DNA of 64,000 bases from Leishmania mexicana MHOM/GT/2001/U1103 (lineage: Eukaryota > Euglenozoa > Kinetoplastea > Trypanosomatida > Trypanosomatidae). Positions 1 to 10,100 of this stretch are shown here, piece by piece. Where the stretch lies: NCBI RefSeq assembly GCF_000234665.1, contig NC_018324.1, positions 1,856,942-1,920,941 of the forward strand, given 5' to 3'. Each line of letters starts with the position of its first letter. The stretch's first letter is position 1. Position numbers and translations under genes: made by a program. The notes under the pieces are model-generated. The model was given only the letters and a program-made list of their open reading frames with translations, made no database searches and was not told where the DNA came from.

Positions 1-321
1 CTGCACTAGCCTGCATTCTTCTTCGCTCTTCTATTTGGCCCTTGCTTGTGTGCGTAGCGGGCCACTCAAGCACACAGGTGGGAGGCGCGCACTTGGACGG
101 ACGCCTTTGGAAGACTCCCGTATGGGAAGGCCAGTGTCGTGCCAGTTTTACGTCCGAGTAGCCGTCGCATCTTGCTATCCCTCTCTGCCTTCTCGCAAGT
201 TCCGAGTCCCTTCGTGTTGGTTGTCATGTATGTGTGAGCGTGTCGAGGATTCAGATCATTGTGAGGAAAATCCGCATCAACAGAAGCAGTGTGCGTGCGT
301 GTGCACACGCTTCCATTTGCC
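1..321. other. 5' flank of first gene, no gene seen
   Basis: No convincing coding region. The overlapping short frames in this stretch have no recognisable domain and poor codon bias. The + strand is moderately pyrimidine-rich, as expected for a 5' UTR and trans-splicing region ahead of the first gene. Confidence 0.5.
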
Positions 322-1029
322 ATGTCTCTCTTGGCGTTGAACGTGTGCCTGATCAGCTCTTCCTTCGACGTGGTGGCGCTTCCGCTGTCGTCGACGCTTT
401 GCCCTGTCGAAGTGGATGACGACGCCGGGGACACCTCCCTGTGCTACGGCCTCGCGCCACTCACGGAGAAGGGCCACAAAGGATATGGCTATGCGCACTG
501 CACCGTGATGCAGTTCTGTGCGCGTGCGCTGGACTTGAAGGCAGTTCGTGAGATTGTGCGCGAGACGTGGTTGAAGTTCCGCAAGCATGTCTTGGAATCG
601 AAGGAGTCGCTGGTGCTGACCGGAGTCGCGGACGGTCCGATCTTCGCAACAACGGTGGATGGACGCGCTGTGCGGCTGCCAAATATCACGGTGGAGCGCA
701 GCCCCAACCTAATGTGGCTGCACGAGACCATCGTGCGCGAGCTCGGCCAGTACCACGTCAAAGTAGGCTCAGAGGATGTGGCCAAGTCCGCCTTTCACAG
801 GAAGTTCCCCGCCGATGGCAATAGCACTACTCCAGAATGGATGCTGTCCTTCATGAACAAGTACGCTCACGAAAACTACACGCCGCATATTACGCTCGGC
901 GCGTGCACCGAGAAGAACGTGGCGGCGTTTTCGTTTTTGCAAAAGACCGAGATTCCATGGAGAGAGTGCCGACTCGTGGTGAGCCACATGGGCAACTTCT
1001 GCTCCTGCTTTGAACTCCTCGAGAACTGA
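322..1029 (+). CDS. 2H phosphoesterase-like protein (LigT/cyclic phosphodiesterase superfamily)
   Basis: A 235-residue protein with the two HxTx motifs of the 2H phosphoesterase superfamily: His59-Cys-Thr-Val and His189-Ile-Thr-Leu. Their spacing of about 130 residues suits a single bilobed domain. Known family members hydrolyse 2',3'-cyclic phosphates or 2'-5' bonds in RNA or nucleotides, with the two histidines as catalytic acid and base; the substrate here cannot be told. The open frame extends upstream to 289, but the ATG at 322 is preferred because the extra 11 residues are low-quality, Cys/Val-rich sequence. There is no signal peptide or obvious targeting sequence. It is the first of two + strand genes before a convergent strand switch. 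The superfamily call is fairly secure; a specific enzyme name would be a guess. Confidence 0.75.
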   Translation: MSLLALNVCLISSSFDVVALPLSSTLCPVEVDDDAGDTSLCYGLAPLTEKGHKGYGYAHCTVMQFCARALDLKAVREIVRETWLKFRKHVLESKESLVLTGVADGPIFATTVDGRAVRLPNITVERSPNLMWLHETIVRELGQYHVKVGSEDVAKSAFHRKFPADGNSTTPEWMLSFMNKYAHENYTPHITLGACTEKNVAAFSFLQKTEIPWRECRLVVSHMGNFCSCFELLEN

Positions 1030-2354
1030 GCGTGTCACATCGACGTTATCACGTTCATCTCTCTACGTTTTGTATCTCTCTTTTTCTCTTCATCTGTTCT
1101 CCCGCTGAGGTCATGATGGCTGTGTGCGCCCCACCTTGTAATCCCCCCTCCTCACACCGCACTCCACCACCCCTACACGCTCTCTCTACCTGCCCCCCTC
1201 CCCGCTTCTCATCCCATTTAATTTCTTTTGCGTGCTTTTGTGGGCCTCTTGCTTTCCGTTGTGCGTTTCTATCTATTCCTGCTCTACATGTGCTTGTGTG
1301 TGTGTGCATGGCGAGGGGTCGCCGTTGTTCGTGGTGCTGGTGGACTGTTTGTATCCTCCGTTTCGGTTGTTCCGCTACCCCTCTTTCCCTCGGTGCCGCG
1401 TTCCCAGTCGACCAAAAATCCCCACCGCTTTGGCGTCGATATTATTGGTTGTTACCTCGTCCCTCAATGTTGGTGCCGCTTCCCGTGCCGGCAGCAATGG
1501 CTGGCGCTGCGCGGTGTCGTTGATGGTAATTAGTGTCGGTTATGATGGATACGGGTTTAACGTCGTTGTTCGGTCGGTCACGTCGACAAGCGTCAGGCAA
1601 GTGACCCCTCCTGTGAAATGGCAGCCACTGCCTGTGGACTCCGTTTGTCATGACTCGCCTCCCATACGTTAGTGAGACGTACGCTCTTTCCGATATCATG
1701 ACATGCGCAAAGAACCATTGTGAAAGGGCAGACCTCTCCGCGTCACACGAATGCAGCATAGTCTGTGCTTCCGCGCCTGGACGCACCTCCACTGGGACTG
1801 CTTCTCCACTGTCGCCGTTGATCCTGTTGGTTTCAGCTGTGTCTTTGCCACTCTTGTTTACTTGTCCGCCCACTGCCTATCCCCTGCCTCTCTCCTTTTC
1901 TCTCTTTTCCCTCTCACGATCTCTCATGGCGGCCCTTTCACTTTTCTCGTTTCGCTGCCTCGGTGTCCGTGGTTATCGCAAGCCCGATTTCTGCGCTGCA
2001 GATTTGCGTTCGCCTTTCTCTCTCTCGCACGCGCACGCAAACTTTCCGCCCTCCCTCACCTGTGGTGTTGACCAACACCACAACTTGATGTTGTCTCGCC
2101 TGGGATAAAGTGCACCCCCAGCGTGGACATACCCACTCCTCCCCCCCTGCCAACCGCCGCGGGTGGCCCTGACCCACAGCCAGAGAGAGACACGAACACA
2201 CATACAAACGCGTGGGGGCGTACCTCATTCGTTTTCCCGCCCTTCTCTTCCTATTCCTACTCTCCCACACCGTCTTCGCATATCTTTTTCTTATTTGCCG
2301 CTTGCTGCATCACACACAGATACACTGCTGAGCGTTGCCGACTGCGAAGAAAGA
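1030..2354 (+). other. Intergenic spacer between 2H phosphoesterase and SWEET genes
   Basis: About 1.3 kb without a supportable gene. It is strongly C/T-rich on the + strand (for example 1140-1210, 1840-1930 and 2220-2300), which fits a 3' UTR followed by the polypyrimidine tracts that direct trans-splicing in trypanosomatids. Several open frames cross it, but their predicted proteins are Ser/Cys/Leu-rich low-complexity products of the CT-rich sequence. Confidence 0.6.
2223..2319 (+). promoter_or_regulatory. Predicted polypyrimidine tract and spliced-leader acceptor for the SWEET gene
   Basis: A C/T-dominated run (about 2223-2303) ends in a CA repeat and the first downstream AG (2318-2319), 36 nt before the ATG at 2355. 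In trypanosomatids the spliced leader is usually added at the first AG after such a tract. The site is predicted from pattern only. Confidence 0.4.
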
Positions 2355-3074
2355 ATGGGCGTCTTTCTCCAGATCATCTCCGTGTGCGCCACACTGGCGG
2401 CGCTGTGCATGATGGCGTCGCCCGTGGTTACTGTCCAGAGGATGCGTGCCGCCAAATCGGTTGGGAGCATGACAATCACCTTCTTTTGCGCGCAGTTCCT
2501 CAACTGCAACGTGTGGAGCATGTACGGCGTGCAAATGCTGGCCCTTCCGGTGATCATGTGCAACACGTTCGGCTCTGCCGTTTCCGCATATTGCATCCTG
2601 ACGTTCCTGACAGTGGCCCGCATGGAGGAGAAGGCGGGCCATGTGCTCAAGTCGACGAGCTATGTCGCCTCGTTGAAGATGGCGACGCTCACCATGTTTC
2701 TAATCACAATGCTCCTGGTGCTGTTTCTCTATCTCATGAGCTTCTCGAGCAGTGACTTTTCCGCACAGCTGAACGGCATCCTGAGCGGTTGCTGTAGTGT
2801 CTTGATGCTGAGCTCGCCGCTAGTCATGGCAAAGGCAATCATCCGCGAAAAAAACGCCGAGCCGCTGCAGCCGGCGACTGTCATGTTTGCGACGCTGAAT
2901 AGCGTGCTGTGGACGTTGTACGGTCTGCTGAGCCTGGACATGTACATCACAATTCCCAACGTTCTCTGCACCCTGGCGTGCATCTTCCAGATCTTCCTGC
3001 TCGTCCGGTACGGTCGTCACCCCGCAGAGCATATCGAGATCACTGCGACGATAGCGCCGGTCCCCCTCGACTAG
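2355..3074 (+). CDS. SWEET/MtN3-family sugar transporter
   Basis: A 239-residue, highly hydrophobic protein with about seven membrane segments in a 3+1+3 pattern, the layout of eukaryotic SWEETs. It consists of two triple-helix repeats, one in the first ~100 residues and one in the last ~110. The first repeat has the typical SP-V--V after the first helix followed by K-S-VGSM, and N-C-N-WSMYG. The second repeat has S-L--A--I, then a stretch containing F---N--LW-LYG, followed by I--PN--C. SWEETs are facilitative mono- or disaccharide uniporters in plasma or organelle membranes; the substrate is not predictable here. An in-frame ATG at 2163 would add 64 residues of low-complexity sequence from the pyrimidine tract, so 2355 is preferred. 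It is the last + strand gene before the convergent strand switch. Confidence 0.85.
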   Translation: MGVFLQIISVCATLAALCMMASPVVTVQRMRAAKSVGSMTITFFCAQFLNCNVWSMYGVQMLALPVIMCNTFGSAVSAYCILTFLTVARMEEKAGHVLKSTSYVASLKMATLTMFLITMLLVLFLYLMSFSSSDFSAQLNGILSGCCSVLMLSSPLVMAKAIIREKNAEPLQPATVMFATLNSVLWTLYGLLSLDMYITIPNVLCTLACIFQIFLLVRYGRHPAEHIEITATIAPVPLD

Positions 3075-3329
3075 AAGCGCCCACCTTTCATATGCTGGCG
3101 CGCGCGGGAGACGGGCGTGGTTTTTAATCTGCCATTTCCCAATCTTGCGGCGTGCTTTGCCGTCGCTGCTCGCACGTCCCCTCCCCTTGGGTTGCCGGAA
3201 TGGCGTGCGCTCTCTCTGCGAAAGAGTCACGATAGACTTGTGTTAAAAAAAAACATTGCTTACGCTACATTTTTTTCCTTCATGTACTGGTTGCCAGACT
3301 TTGACGACACGGCGAAACGCGGCGTGGTA

Positions 3330-3889
3330 TCGAGGACCCAAGAACACCCCACCACTCTCTGTGGGAGAAAGCCAAGCAGCCCACCCACCCACGCACCCCC
3401 ACCCCCGCCCAATGCCGAACCACTTGTGGCGGCGACAGGGCCAAGCACCCACAACGTGGGGGGGGGGTCAAAGCGATGTATCGCTACCGATATCGGCGGT
3501 CAGGTTGTGGATAGCATAGCGTCGGAGCAACCTGCGACACTGAAGACGCTTGTGCCACTTACATGATAGTCAAAGTGTCGGCAGGATTCGAACATACATC
3601 TCACTGCCCCCCCCGGCCCTCTCACCCCGCCCGCTGGTGTGCGAGGAGACTTGGGCCAACGCCCCGGGGAATGCATCCGGCGGTGGCCGGCATGATGGGA
3701 CCGGCTGCGGGGTGGGTAGACAGTTTGAGTCAGGGACCGTCCCGATATCACTGAGCCAGTGCATTGTGCTGTAACACGCGTGTCTACGGTTGCCTCGCAT
3801 CATGCGATGGGCCCATGAGAGACCCGAGTAGAGTTGGATTTAACTTTTTTTCCTGTAGGACAAAAGGGCGCGGTAACCAAAAAAAAAAA
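3330..3889 (+). repeat. Degenerate SIDER-like retroposon, copy A
   Basis: The stretch shares a 34-bp core (3471-3504) with copies at 24585-24618 (+) and 55350-55383 (minus). Similarity to the minus-strand copy continues downstream, where the GCGTCGGAGCAACCTG block matches GCGCCGGAGCGAGCTG. It ends in an A-run at about 3879-3889, consistent with a retroposon tail. It lies in the 3' flank of the SWEET gene in the sense orientation. Leishmania SIDER elements sit mostly in 3' UTRs and some destabilise mRNA. The family name is inferred from memory; the repeat relationship is seen directly. Boundaries are approximate. Confidence 0.55.
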
Positions 3890-4108
3890 CTGGTTGCAAG
3901 ACCCGCGTCCCCAGCGCACCGTGCACCATTGGTTTCTCGCTCTCTCTGCTTGACTGTTGTTTCCCCTGATTATCTCGGACGCCTCTGCGAAGGATTGCTT
4001 CCTGCACGGGGCCCGTTGCGTCGCGTAAAAGCACCCCCGTACATCGATCGATGTCGGCAGTCCCTGATCACGGAAATATTGCGCAATGCGCCAAAAAAAG
4101 AAACGAAA

Positions 4109-4365
4109 CGCCCCCCCCCCCTCCGGCCCGTTTCCCCGCCGCGGCCTCCTCAGCCCCGCACCGAGCCCCGGCCAGAGGCGCGTGGGCCCTGGGCCAGGGC
4201 CACCGCCAGCCGGAGGGGGGGGAGGGGGGCCGGCCCCGAAACGTGGCGCGGCCTCGCGCGCAAGGGGGACAACGATGGCGGGTGGGGAGGGTTGGGGGCG
4301 GGGCTAAGAGGCGGAGGGGGCCGCCCCAGCCGCGGCATGCCCGGGTTTTCCCCCCGGGTTCATCT
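4109..4365. other. GC-rich island with G-quadruplex motif at the strand switch
   Basis: About 250 bp of extreme GC content in an otherwise mixed spacer. It opens with an 11-base C-run at 4111, contains G-runs at 4215-4222 and 4224-4229, and has a canonical intramolecular quadruplex motif on the + strand at 4280-4303 (five G-tracts of 3-5 separated by 1-2 bases). It closes with a short palindrome around CCCGGG pairs near 4339-4359. All three + strand frames are open in parts, but they encode only Pro/Gly/Arg-rich junk. A structure that stalls polymerase at the end of the converging units is a plausible role, not shown. Confidence 0.6.
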
Positions 4366-4467
4366 CTTTTCGCCGATTCAAAGCACGGTTTCTTGTACAT
4401 GATGCCAAACAAACAAATGTAGACGCTGCGTGGTTGTGGTCAGCATGAACTAACTCTCGCACGCGAC

Positions 4468-5409
4468 TTAGCCACGCAGCGGGTCCTGGTGAAGGGCAGC
4501 GCCGCGTGTTGCTGGGATGTAGATGGGTTCGTCTTCGGCGTCCTGCGCAACCGTCCTGTCGATGGTGGGTGTGTGAGCGAGGAAGTATGGGGTTGCTCGC
4601 GTTTCCGCACCGTTGCGGCGCCGGGCAGCGCGTTGCGCCTCGCGGATATCGCCATAGTACGCGAACTGCTCTCGCGCCTCGGCAAGTGCACGAGCGCGCT
4701 GCGCGCTGCGGATTTCCGCCTCGGCTGCCGTGCCCCCGCCAGCAAAGGCCTCAGCACGCGCGCGCTCATCGTCGAAGACGGGGTACTCGTCGAGAAACCG
4801 CAGCGCTGGAAACGCTGCAATCCAGCGCTTGCGGTAGTGCGCTGTGTGACGGCACAGCTCGTTCCCATGAAGCAGCAGGGTGCGCAGCGTGGCGCGGCTG
4901 CCGCACAGGCAGGCACTCGTCCTCTCCTCGTCTTTGATGCAGTTGCTCGACACATCGAGCGACAGCAGACCGGAAAGCCCCTGCACACCGTCGAGGCGCT
5001 GCAGTCTGTTGTGTCCTGCCAGCAGCGTCTGTAGCTGCGGCGCCGCCTCGTCGAGCCCGTTGAGTGTCACAATCTGGTTCTGGGTGACATCCAAGGTGCG
5101 CAAGGCCGGCAAGCGAGGCATCGAGTCGAGGTGGGAGAGCGCGTTGCAGGAAAGGTACAGAGAGTCGAGGCGGGTAAGCGCGGCGAGTCCGGCAAGGTCG
5201 CTTAGGGCGTTGTGATCGAGGTAGAGCACGACGCAGCCGGTGAAGGCTGCGAGGCTGTCGAGCTGGGTGAAGCCGAGGTGGTGCAAGTAGAGCTTTTCGT
5301 TGAGCTCAGGTGTCGAGTAGCCCTGGTGTCTCCGGCACTGCTGGAAAATAAGTGACTCCGTCATCTTTGGTGCGCCGGCGACGCCATCTAGGCCGTCGCA
5401 AGTCTTCAT
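4468..5409 (-). CDS. DNAAF1/LRRC50-like leucine-rich repeat protein (axonemal dynein assembly factor)
   Basis: A 313-residue protein (298 from the second ATG at 5364). After a short leader it has the sequence typical of DNAAF1/ODA7: a CRRH-GYSTPELNEKLYLHHLGF block, then about six leucine-rich repeats (roughly residues 45-200) with L-LD-NA-SDL and TLDVTQNQI type units. The LRR cap is followed by YRK--IAAFPAL-FLDEYPVFDDERA-AEAF. This cap-plus-PVF-DERA signature separates DNAAF1 from other SDS22-like LRR proteins. The tail is Ala/Arg-rich and charged. DNAAF1 acts in the cytoplasm to pre-assemble outer and inner dynein arms before import into cilia or flagella. Human DNAAF1 is much longer, with an extended C-terminus; the short form here keeps just the LRR core. 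It is the last gene of the minus-strand unit, abutting the strand switch. Confidence 0.8.
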   Translation of the reverse strand: MKTCDGLDGVAGAPKMTESLIFQQCRRHQGYSTPELNEKLYLHHLGFTQLDSLAAFTGCVVLYLDHNALSDLAGLAALTRLDSLYLSCNALSHLDSMPRLPALRTLDVTQNQIVTLNGLDEAAPQLQTLLAGHNRLQRLDGVQGLSGLLSLDVSSNCIKDEERTSACLCGSRATLRTLLLHGNELCRHTAHYRKRWIAAFPALRFLDEYPVFDDERARAEAFAGGGTAAEAEIRSAQRARALAEAREQFAYYGDIREAQRAARRRNGAETRATPYFLAHTPTIDRTVAQDAEDEPIYIPATRGAALHQDPLRG

Positions 5410-6029
5410 GGTTCGTTTTGGTTGTACTTGCGTGGTTCAGGTGTGCCTCCTGCCCCGAGACGATGGTGTGCGAGAAGACTTGAGGGCACAGAGAGAAACA
5501 GGAGAAGTGAGGGGCAGCGAGAGCAACATTCAGCAGCAAAGACACAAGAACGCCAGGCGAAAAGCCAAAACTGGAGCGTCACGTGGTGCAACACCATGGC
5601 AGCAAGTCGGTGCCAAAACAGGGAAAAGACGCACGCCCTCTCATTCGTCGTCTTTCTCCGTTCAGTCACAAGCAACACCGAGGATTCCGTGGAGCCACCA
5701 GCTCGAGGGTGGCAGAGGAGAGAGAGAGTGACGCAACCACGCTTCACCGGTGAATCTGCACGCAGAGGACCTGCACCGCGTGCACACTTCCTCGCAGGTT
5801 ATCTGCTCTTTCTTTGGTCGTCGCTGCGGCGCAACGCGTATGGGAAGGAGCAAGGGCGTTACTTGTTCTTTCCCGTTTTTCTTACTCGTGTGGTTAACAC
5901 AGCGTTGTCCACGCGTGGCCCAGCAAAAGGTCTCTCGGCAGCATGAATGTAAAGTGCCGTGGATGCAGCGCGACGCCCGCCCCCTCCTCCCCCAACACAT
6001 ACACACCAGACTCACATAGACATGCCAAG
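5410..6029 (-). other. Intergenic spacer, DNAAF1-like to exosome subunit
   Basis: About 620 bp with no supportable gene. It is purine-rich on the + strand near 5470-5540 and 5700-5735, and therefore pyrimidine-rich on the transcribed minus strand, as expected for trans-splicing signals of the DNAAF1-like gene. Confidence 0.55.
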
Positions 6030-6695
6030 CTAGACTAGTTGGTTCCGGATTTGCTCTAAGAGCGGGACCTTGCGCACCTGCAGCCCCTTCGTCGCCGCCT
6101 GCACCAGCTGACTCATCGTCGTTGCCTCGCACGCGCCTTTGTGGCAGCAGTAGTACACGCCTCCGAGGGAGAGGCCGCTGCACAACACCACGCTCGCCAA
6201 CGCCGTCGCCGCCTCCTCTTGAGTGACGTCGACAATTATGGCGCCATCGTGCCGCACCGCGGCACTGCACGCCGAAAAGGTATCGTAGACCTCCACGCCA
6301 CCTGCCGTGAGAGCGACGCACAAAGCCGTCGTAGCGGCATCCCATACAGCCCCGTCGTCGTGCACCACTTCAATTAGGACCCCCACCAGCAGTTGTGGAA
6401 TGCGCTCCAGCACCACCGCTTGCTCTGCCACTCCCTCGAGCGCAAGGGCCATGTCGCGGTCGCCAGAGTTGTCAAGGTTCGACAAGGACTCCAAGCTGCG
6501 GTGGACTTGGCAGCTGACACGTCCGCGCGTGCCGCGGTATTCCTGAACCAGCTGCTGCGGCGGGCGAACACCGCACAAGACACGCGTCTTTCCAATCTCG
6601 ACACAGGCGCTGCTGTGGCAGTTGGCCAGCACGTTAGTGGCGACGTGAATGGCGCGCACCGCCCCAGGAGACTCGCGACCGTCAGCTCGCTTCAT
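6030..6695 (-). CDS. RNase PH-domain exosome subunit (MTR3/RRP46 type)
   Basis: A 221-residue protein with a single RNase PH fold. The N-terminus has RADGRE, a hydrophobic strand and then ACVEIGKTRVLCGVRPP, corresponding to the GSA-E-G-T-VL--V-GP motif of the family. The centre has LALEGVAEQAVVLERIPQ and the DAATTALCVALTAGGVEVYD helix-strand. The C-terminal third has IIVDVTQEE followed by the strand-turn-helix seen in RRP46 and MTR3. These subunits form the six-membered, catalytically dead ring of the eukaryotic exosome, which threads RNA to RRP44/RRP6 for 3'-5' processing and decay in nucleus and cytoplasm. MTR3 is favoured by GVEVYD; RRP46 remains possible from the C-terminal pattern. The length is slightly short for the family. 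The ATG at 6695 starts directly at the conserved KRADGR, so the start is well supported. Confidence 0.65.
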   Translation of the reverse strand: MKRADGRESPGAVRAIHVATNVLANCHSSACVEIGKTRVLCGVRPPQQLVQEYRGTRGRVSCQVHRSLESLSNLDNSGDRDMALALEGVAEQAVVLERIPQLLVGVLIEVVHDDGAVWDAATTALCVALTAGGVEVYDTFSACSAAVRHDGAIIVDVTQEEAATALASVVLCSGLSLGGVYYCCHKGACEATTMSQLVQAATKGLQVRKVPLLEQIRNQLV

Positions 6696-7139
6696 GTGCG
6701 CACGACGGCGTCAGATATCGGAAATAGAGAAGTGTGCTTGTGCGCCAGTGTGCGTGTGTTTTCTGTGTCGAAGGATCGAGGGCGAAGACAAAGAAACAGT
6801 GAAGGAGACGAGAACAGCATGGAGGGGTCGCAGCTAGAGATGGTGCGCGTACGCGCGGGAGTCGACGTGTGCGGTGGCACAGCCGCGCACCACAACTTCG
6901 CAAAGTGCCTCCCCCCTTGTTTTTTTTGCTAAGGGTGGTGCTGTGCGCCCTTCCCTCCCCCCGTGGACGCATGCCGAGAAGCACAAGACGAGAAAACGGC
7001 ACAAGAGAAGTGCGGTGAACTCAGCGGCACACCAATGGGGAAGGCGGACACCATGAGGCCCTCCATCATTTCCAGCGCACGAGCTCGCCATAGCAGAGGT
7101 TCCCGCAACCAAAAAAAAATCAAGTAAAGACTCTGCGCA
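6696..7139 (-). other. Intergenic spacer, exosome subunit to VPS8
   Basis: About 440 bp with no gene. It contains a T-run at 6918-6927 and purine-rich + strand sequence (6770-6840), which becomes a pyrimidine tract for the minus-strand exosome transcript. Confidence 0.5.
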
Positions 7140-10100
7140 TCAGACCCCGCCAAACAGCTCCAGGATCTCCGCATCAGTGAGGGTGTCGAAGACCTTGTCC
7201 TGCATGTTTGCCACTCCGCCTGTCACGGGTCTGTGCATCTGGCCGGCCGCTGCAGGCGCTGATGGAGACGGCGCCAGTGCCCAGTTACCTGTCCCGTCTC
7301 TCGTCACAGCAGGTCCAGCTTTGCCGAGCGAAGAGTCGGACGCCGAGGTGTCCCGTGCCATGAGCGACTTCAGCACGGAGTAGAGGTCTTCGGGGTGGTC
7401 CATCTTCATTTTCGTCTGGCGCACGCGGCGCTGCATCTGAGCTACGTCGATGCTCCTCTCCGCTCCCCGCATAACCACGGTGGTCACAGGGTCGGCATGG
7501 TCCCGGTGCTCAGGGTGATCGGTAGCGGCGCCGCTGCTTGTGGAAGGCCACACGGCTGATGCACCACTGGCATGGCCATAAACGTCGGATCCTCCTGGCT
7601 TGCCAGAAGAACACCTGCTCTGCATGCAAACCCCACACCCCTGGTGCGACCCCATCGCCTGCGCAGCGCAGACCGTGTGGAATGCGTGGCCACACGTGTA
7701 CACGGAAACTCCCGAAGGTACGAGGCCGACAGCGGCAGCAGCACCCACCTCTTCACCCGCTGGCTTCGGCAGAGGAGGCTTACTGACGTGAACGTGGCAA
7801 AAGGCACAACAGTCCGACCGTGGCACCACGCTCGTGTTTAGCATCTGATAGAGCTCACGCCCCAGCAGCATCAAGTCACGCTCTGTCGCAAGCTTGCACA
7901 GACGACTCGCCTCGAGGTCGAAGCTGAGGGTGGCCATCATATCCAAAAGAATGGGCTTGAAGGCGCGAAATGTCCCGTCCTTGTTGTCTTGCACCACCTT
8001 GTTCACGACGACGGAGATGTCGAGGGAGCGCATCATCGATTGCAAAATGCGGGAGGTGTACTGGGTGTAGACCGCGACAAGCGCTTCGACGCACCGTCTC
8101 TGCTCTCTGCTGAGGGGTGTGGACAAGTTCGCCAAGTGCTGCGGTGGCCCTGCAGCAGAGGGCAGGTGTGCCAGCGACGCTGCTGCCGCACCAGCATAGG
8201 ACGCCATGGCGATGTGCACGGCAGCATCCAGCTCGCTGTTCATACCTGTGGGGTCGCTGCTTGCGAATGGCCGAGCTGGCACCGGGGGTGTGTCGAGAGT
8301 GTGCAGTCGGTCATCCTGCGCCATCATCTCGCACAAGAGCCGGCGCGGCACCATGAAGACATCAAGCAGTCGGAACCAGTACTCGGGGTGCTGCGGAGAG
8401 CCGCCGGGAACCCCGTGCGTAGCCGACGAAAAGATGTGCGAAGACACAGCTGCAAGAGGGGTGGCGGCGCCACTGGTCGACGCCCCGCGAGCGACACACT
8501 CTGCTTGATGCCTGCTGCACAGTTCCTCCCCGATGCCGACAAGGCGCCATAACTCAGTCGCGGAATCCAACGTGGCGAGTTCGAACGGCAGCGGCGGGTC
8601 ATCCCTTCCACGCGTCGAGCTCCCTTTGCATCCGCGCTGCGTCGCCGCTTCACCTTCTTCGGTATCGGGTGTGTTTGCGAACAGCGGTGCAGACCCGTCA
8701 AGGTCTTGGTCGCCGTGCGCTTCAGTCGCTGCTTCCGCACCTGCAGTAAGGCGGGTCAAAACCTCTTCGCGAAGAGCAGCGAGCAGCTCGCGCATCGCCC
8801 GCAGCATCACCGTCATCGCATCTTCAATCATCATCGCCTTTTCCAGCAAGTATACGGCGGCGTCGGCGATGCGGTGCTTGCGCACGGCACGCAGCGCCAG
8901 CTGCACATCGTAGGTGACTCGATTGCCCTTTTCCTGCAGATAGCTGTACACGCGCCTCGGAGTATGTGCGCAAAGAAGCTCAATGTACGTATTCTGCAAG
9001 TTCATGTCGTTTGCTACCGCCTGGTCGCCTTGGGTCACCAGCTCATCGAGGTAGTCCATGAAGGCGGCGCTAGACCCGCGAAGTAGCTTCATCACCTCGC
9101 GTTGGTTCGACGGCAAGTAATCGAAGATGAACTGCGCAAGCGCCGTCGCGTCAATGCGGACGAGCAACTCCACCTGACTCATCACCGCTCGCTGGAGGGC
9201 CTTGATGGCGGCATCGATAGGAGCCGTGGCTGTGGCGGTTACGGTGGGCGAGATCAGCCACGATTCCGTACGGAAGTGTTGCTCGACGTCGTCGCCAAAG
9301 CCGCCGCCCACATCAGACGTGGCCGATCCGGCCATAAGCGACATGGCGCCGCGATCGCTGTCCAGCACGCTGCTTCCAAGGCCTTGGATCCGACTGGACT
9401 CTTGCTGAGCGCGGTTTATTGTTTGCGTCCTCACGTCTTGCAAGTGCTGCATCTCGCCACGGAGCATCTTGAACACGTCATGCTGTAGCTGCGCATCCAC
9501 GCAGTTTTGCTTAGGGTCCGTGTAGCACGCAATCGCCTCTGCATACCGCTGCTCCTTGCAAAGGAGGGCGGCTAGGCAGCGCGCCATGCGAAGCCGCGTG
9601 AAGTCTGCCTGAAAGACAGCGACACGATATGGTGGAAGCAGGTCGGGGGCGAGGATGCGGAGCAGGTGCTCCTGTAATTCTTGCCGCTCCTCGACTCTCT
9701 CGGCGCCCTGAAACGCGAAGAGCAGGTCTTGGATGGCCAGGTCCAGCCACACGTCAAGACGCACAGGCGGACGGTCCAGTTCGTCGCTGGCTAGCTCCTC
9801 GGCGTCGATGGAGAGGAAAAGCTCATTGAAGATGGCGGCCCCGGCGAGGAAGGTGTGGACAGCGATGTACGGCGGGAAGGGGCGCTGCGCCAGCTCTGTC
9901 GCCCTCAGCGTCCGCAGGGTCGGGAGGCGGTTCAACGATTCATCGTCAATGCGGAAAAGATCCAGCGGACCCTGCCGTTGGCCGCTCGCCGACAACAGGT
10001 CGCTCTCCGCTGCATGGCGCGGCCGGGTGCGTGTGCCTCCAGTCAAGATGAAATACACGCTAGACACAAACTGGGTGCGAGAGAGTCCATCAGCGCCGCC

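Larger units (their letters stand above)
3075..4467. other. Convergent strand-switch region
   Basis: The + strand gene ending at 3074 and the minus strand gene ending at 4468 converge here, so this is where two polycistronic transcription units meet. No gene is supported inside. The region contains a degenerate retroposon-like element (about 3330-3889), A- and T-homopolymers and a very GC-rich island (about 4109-4365). In Leishmania, convergent regions are known sites of Pol II termination and base J. No tRNA gene was found: a T-loop-like GATTCGAAC string near 3588 lacks a pairing stem. Confidence 0.75.

Noticed and set aside
3580..3605. Possible tRNA T-arm (GATTCGAAC string) in the strand-switch region
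   Set aside because: The flanking bases do not pair as a T-stem and no acceptor, D or anticodon arms are visible; it lies inside a degenerate retroposon.
4086..4402. Open frames across the GC island
   Set aside because: Products are Pro/Gly/Arg low-complexity; openness follows from the absence of A/T for stop codons.
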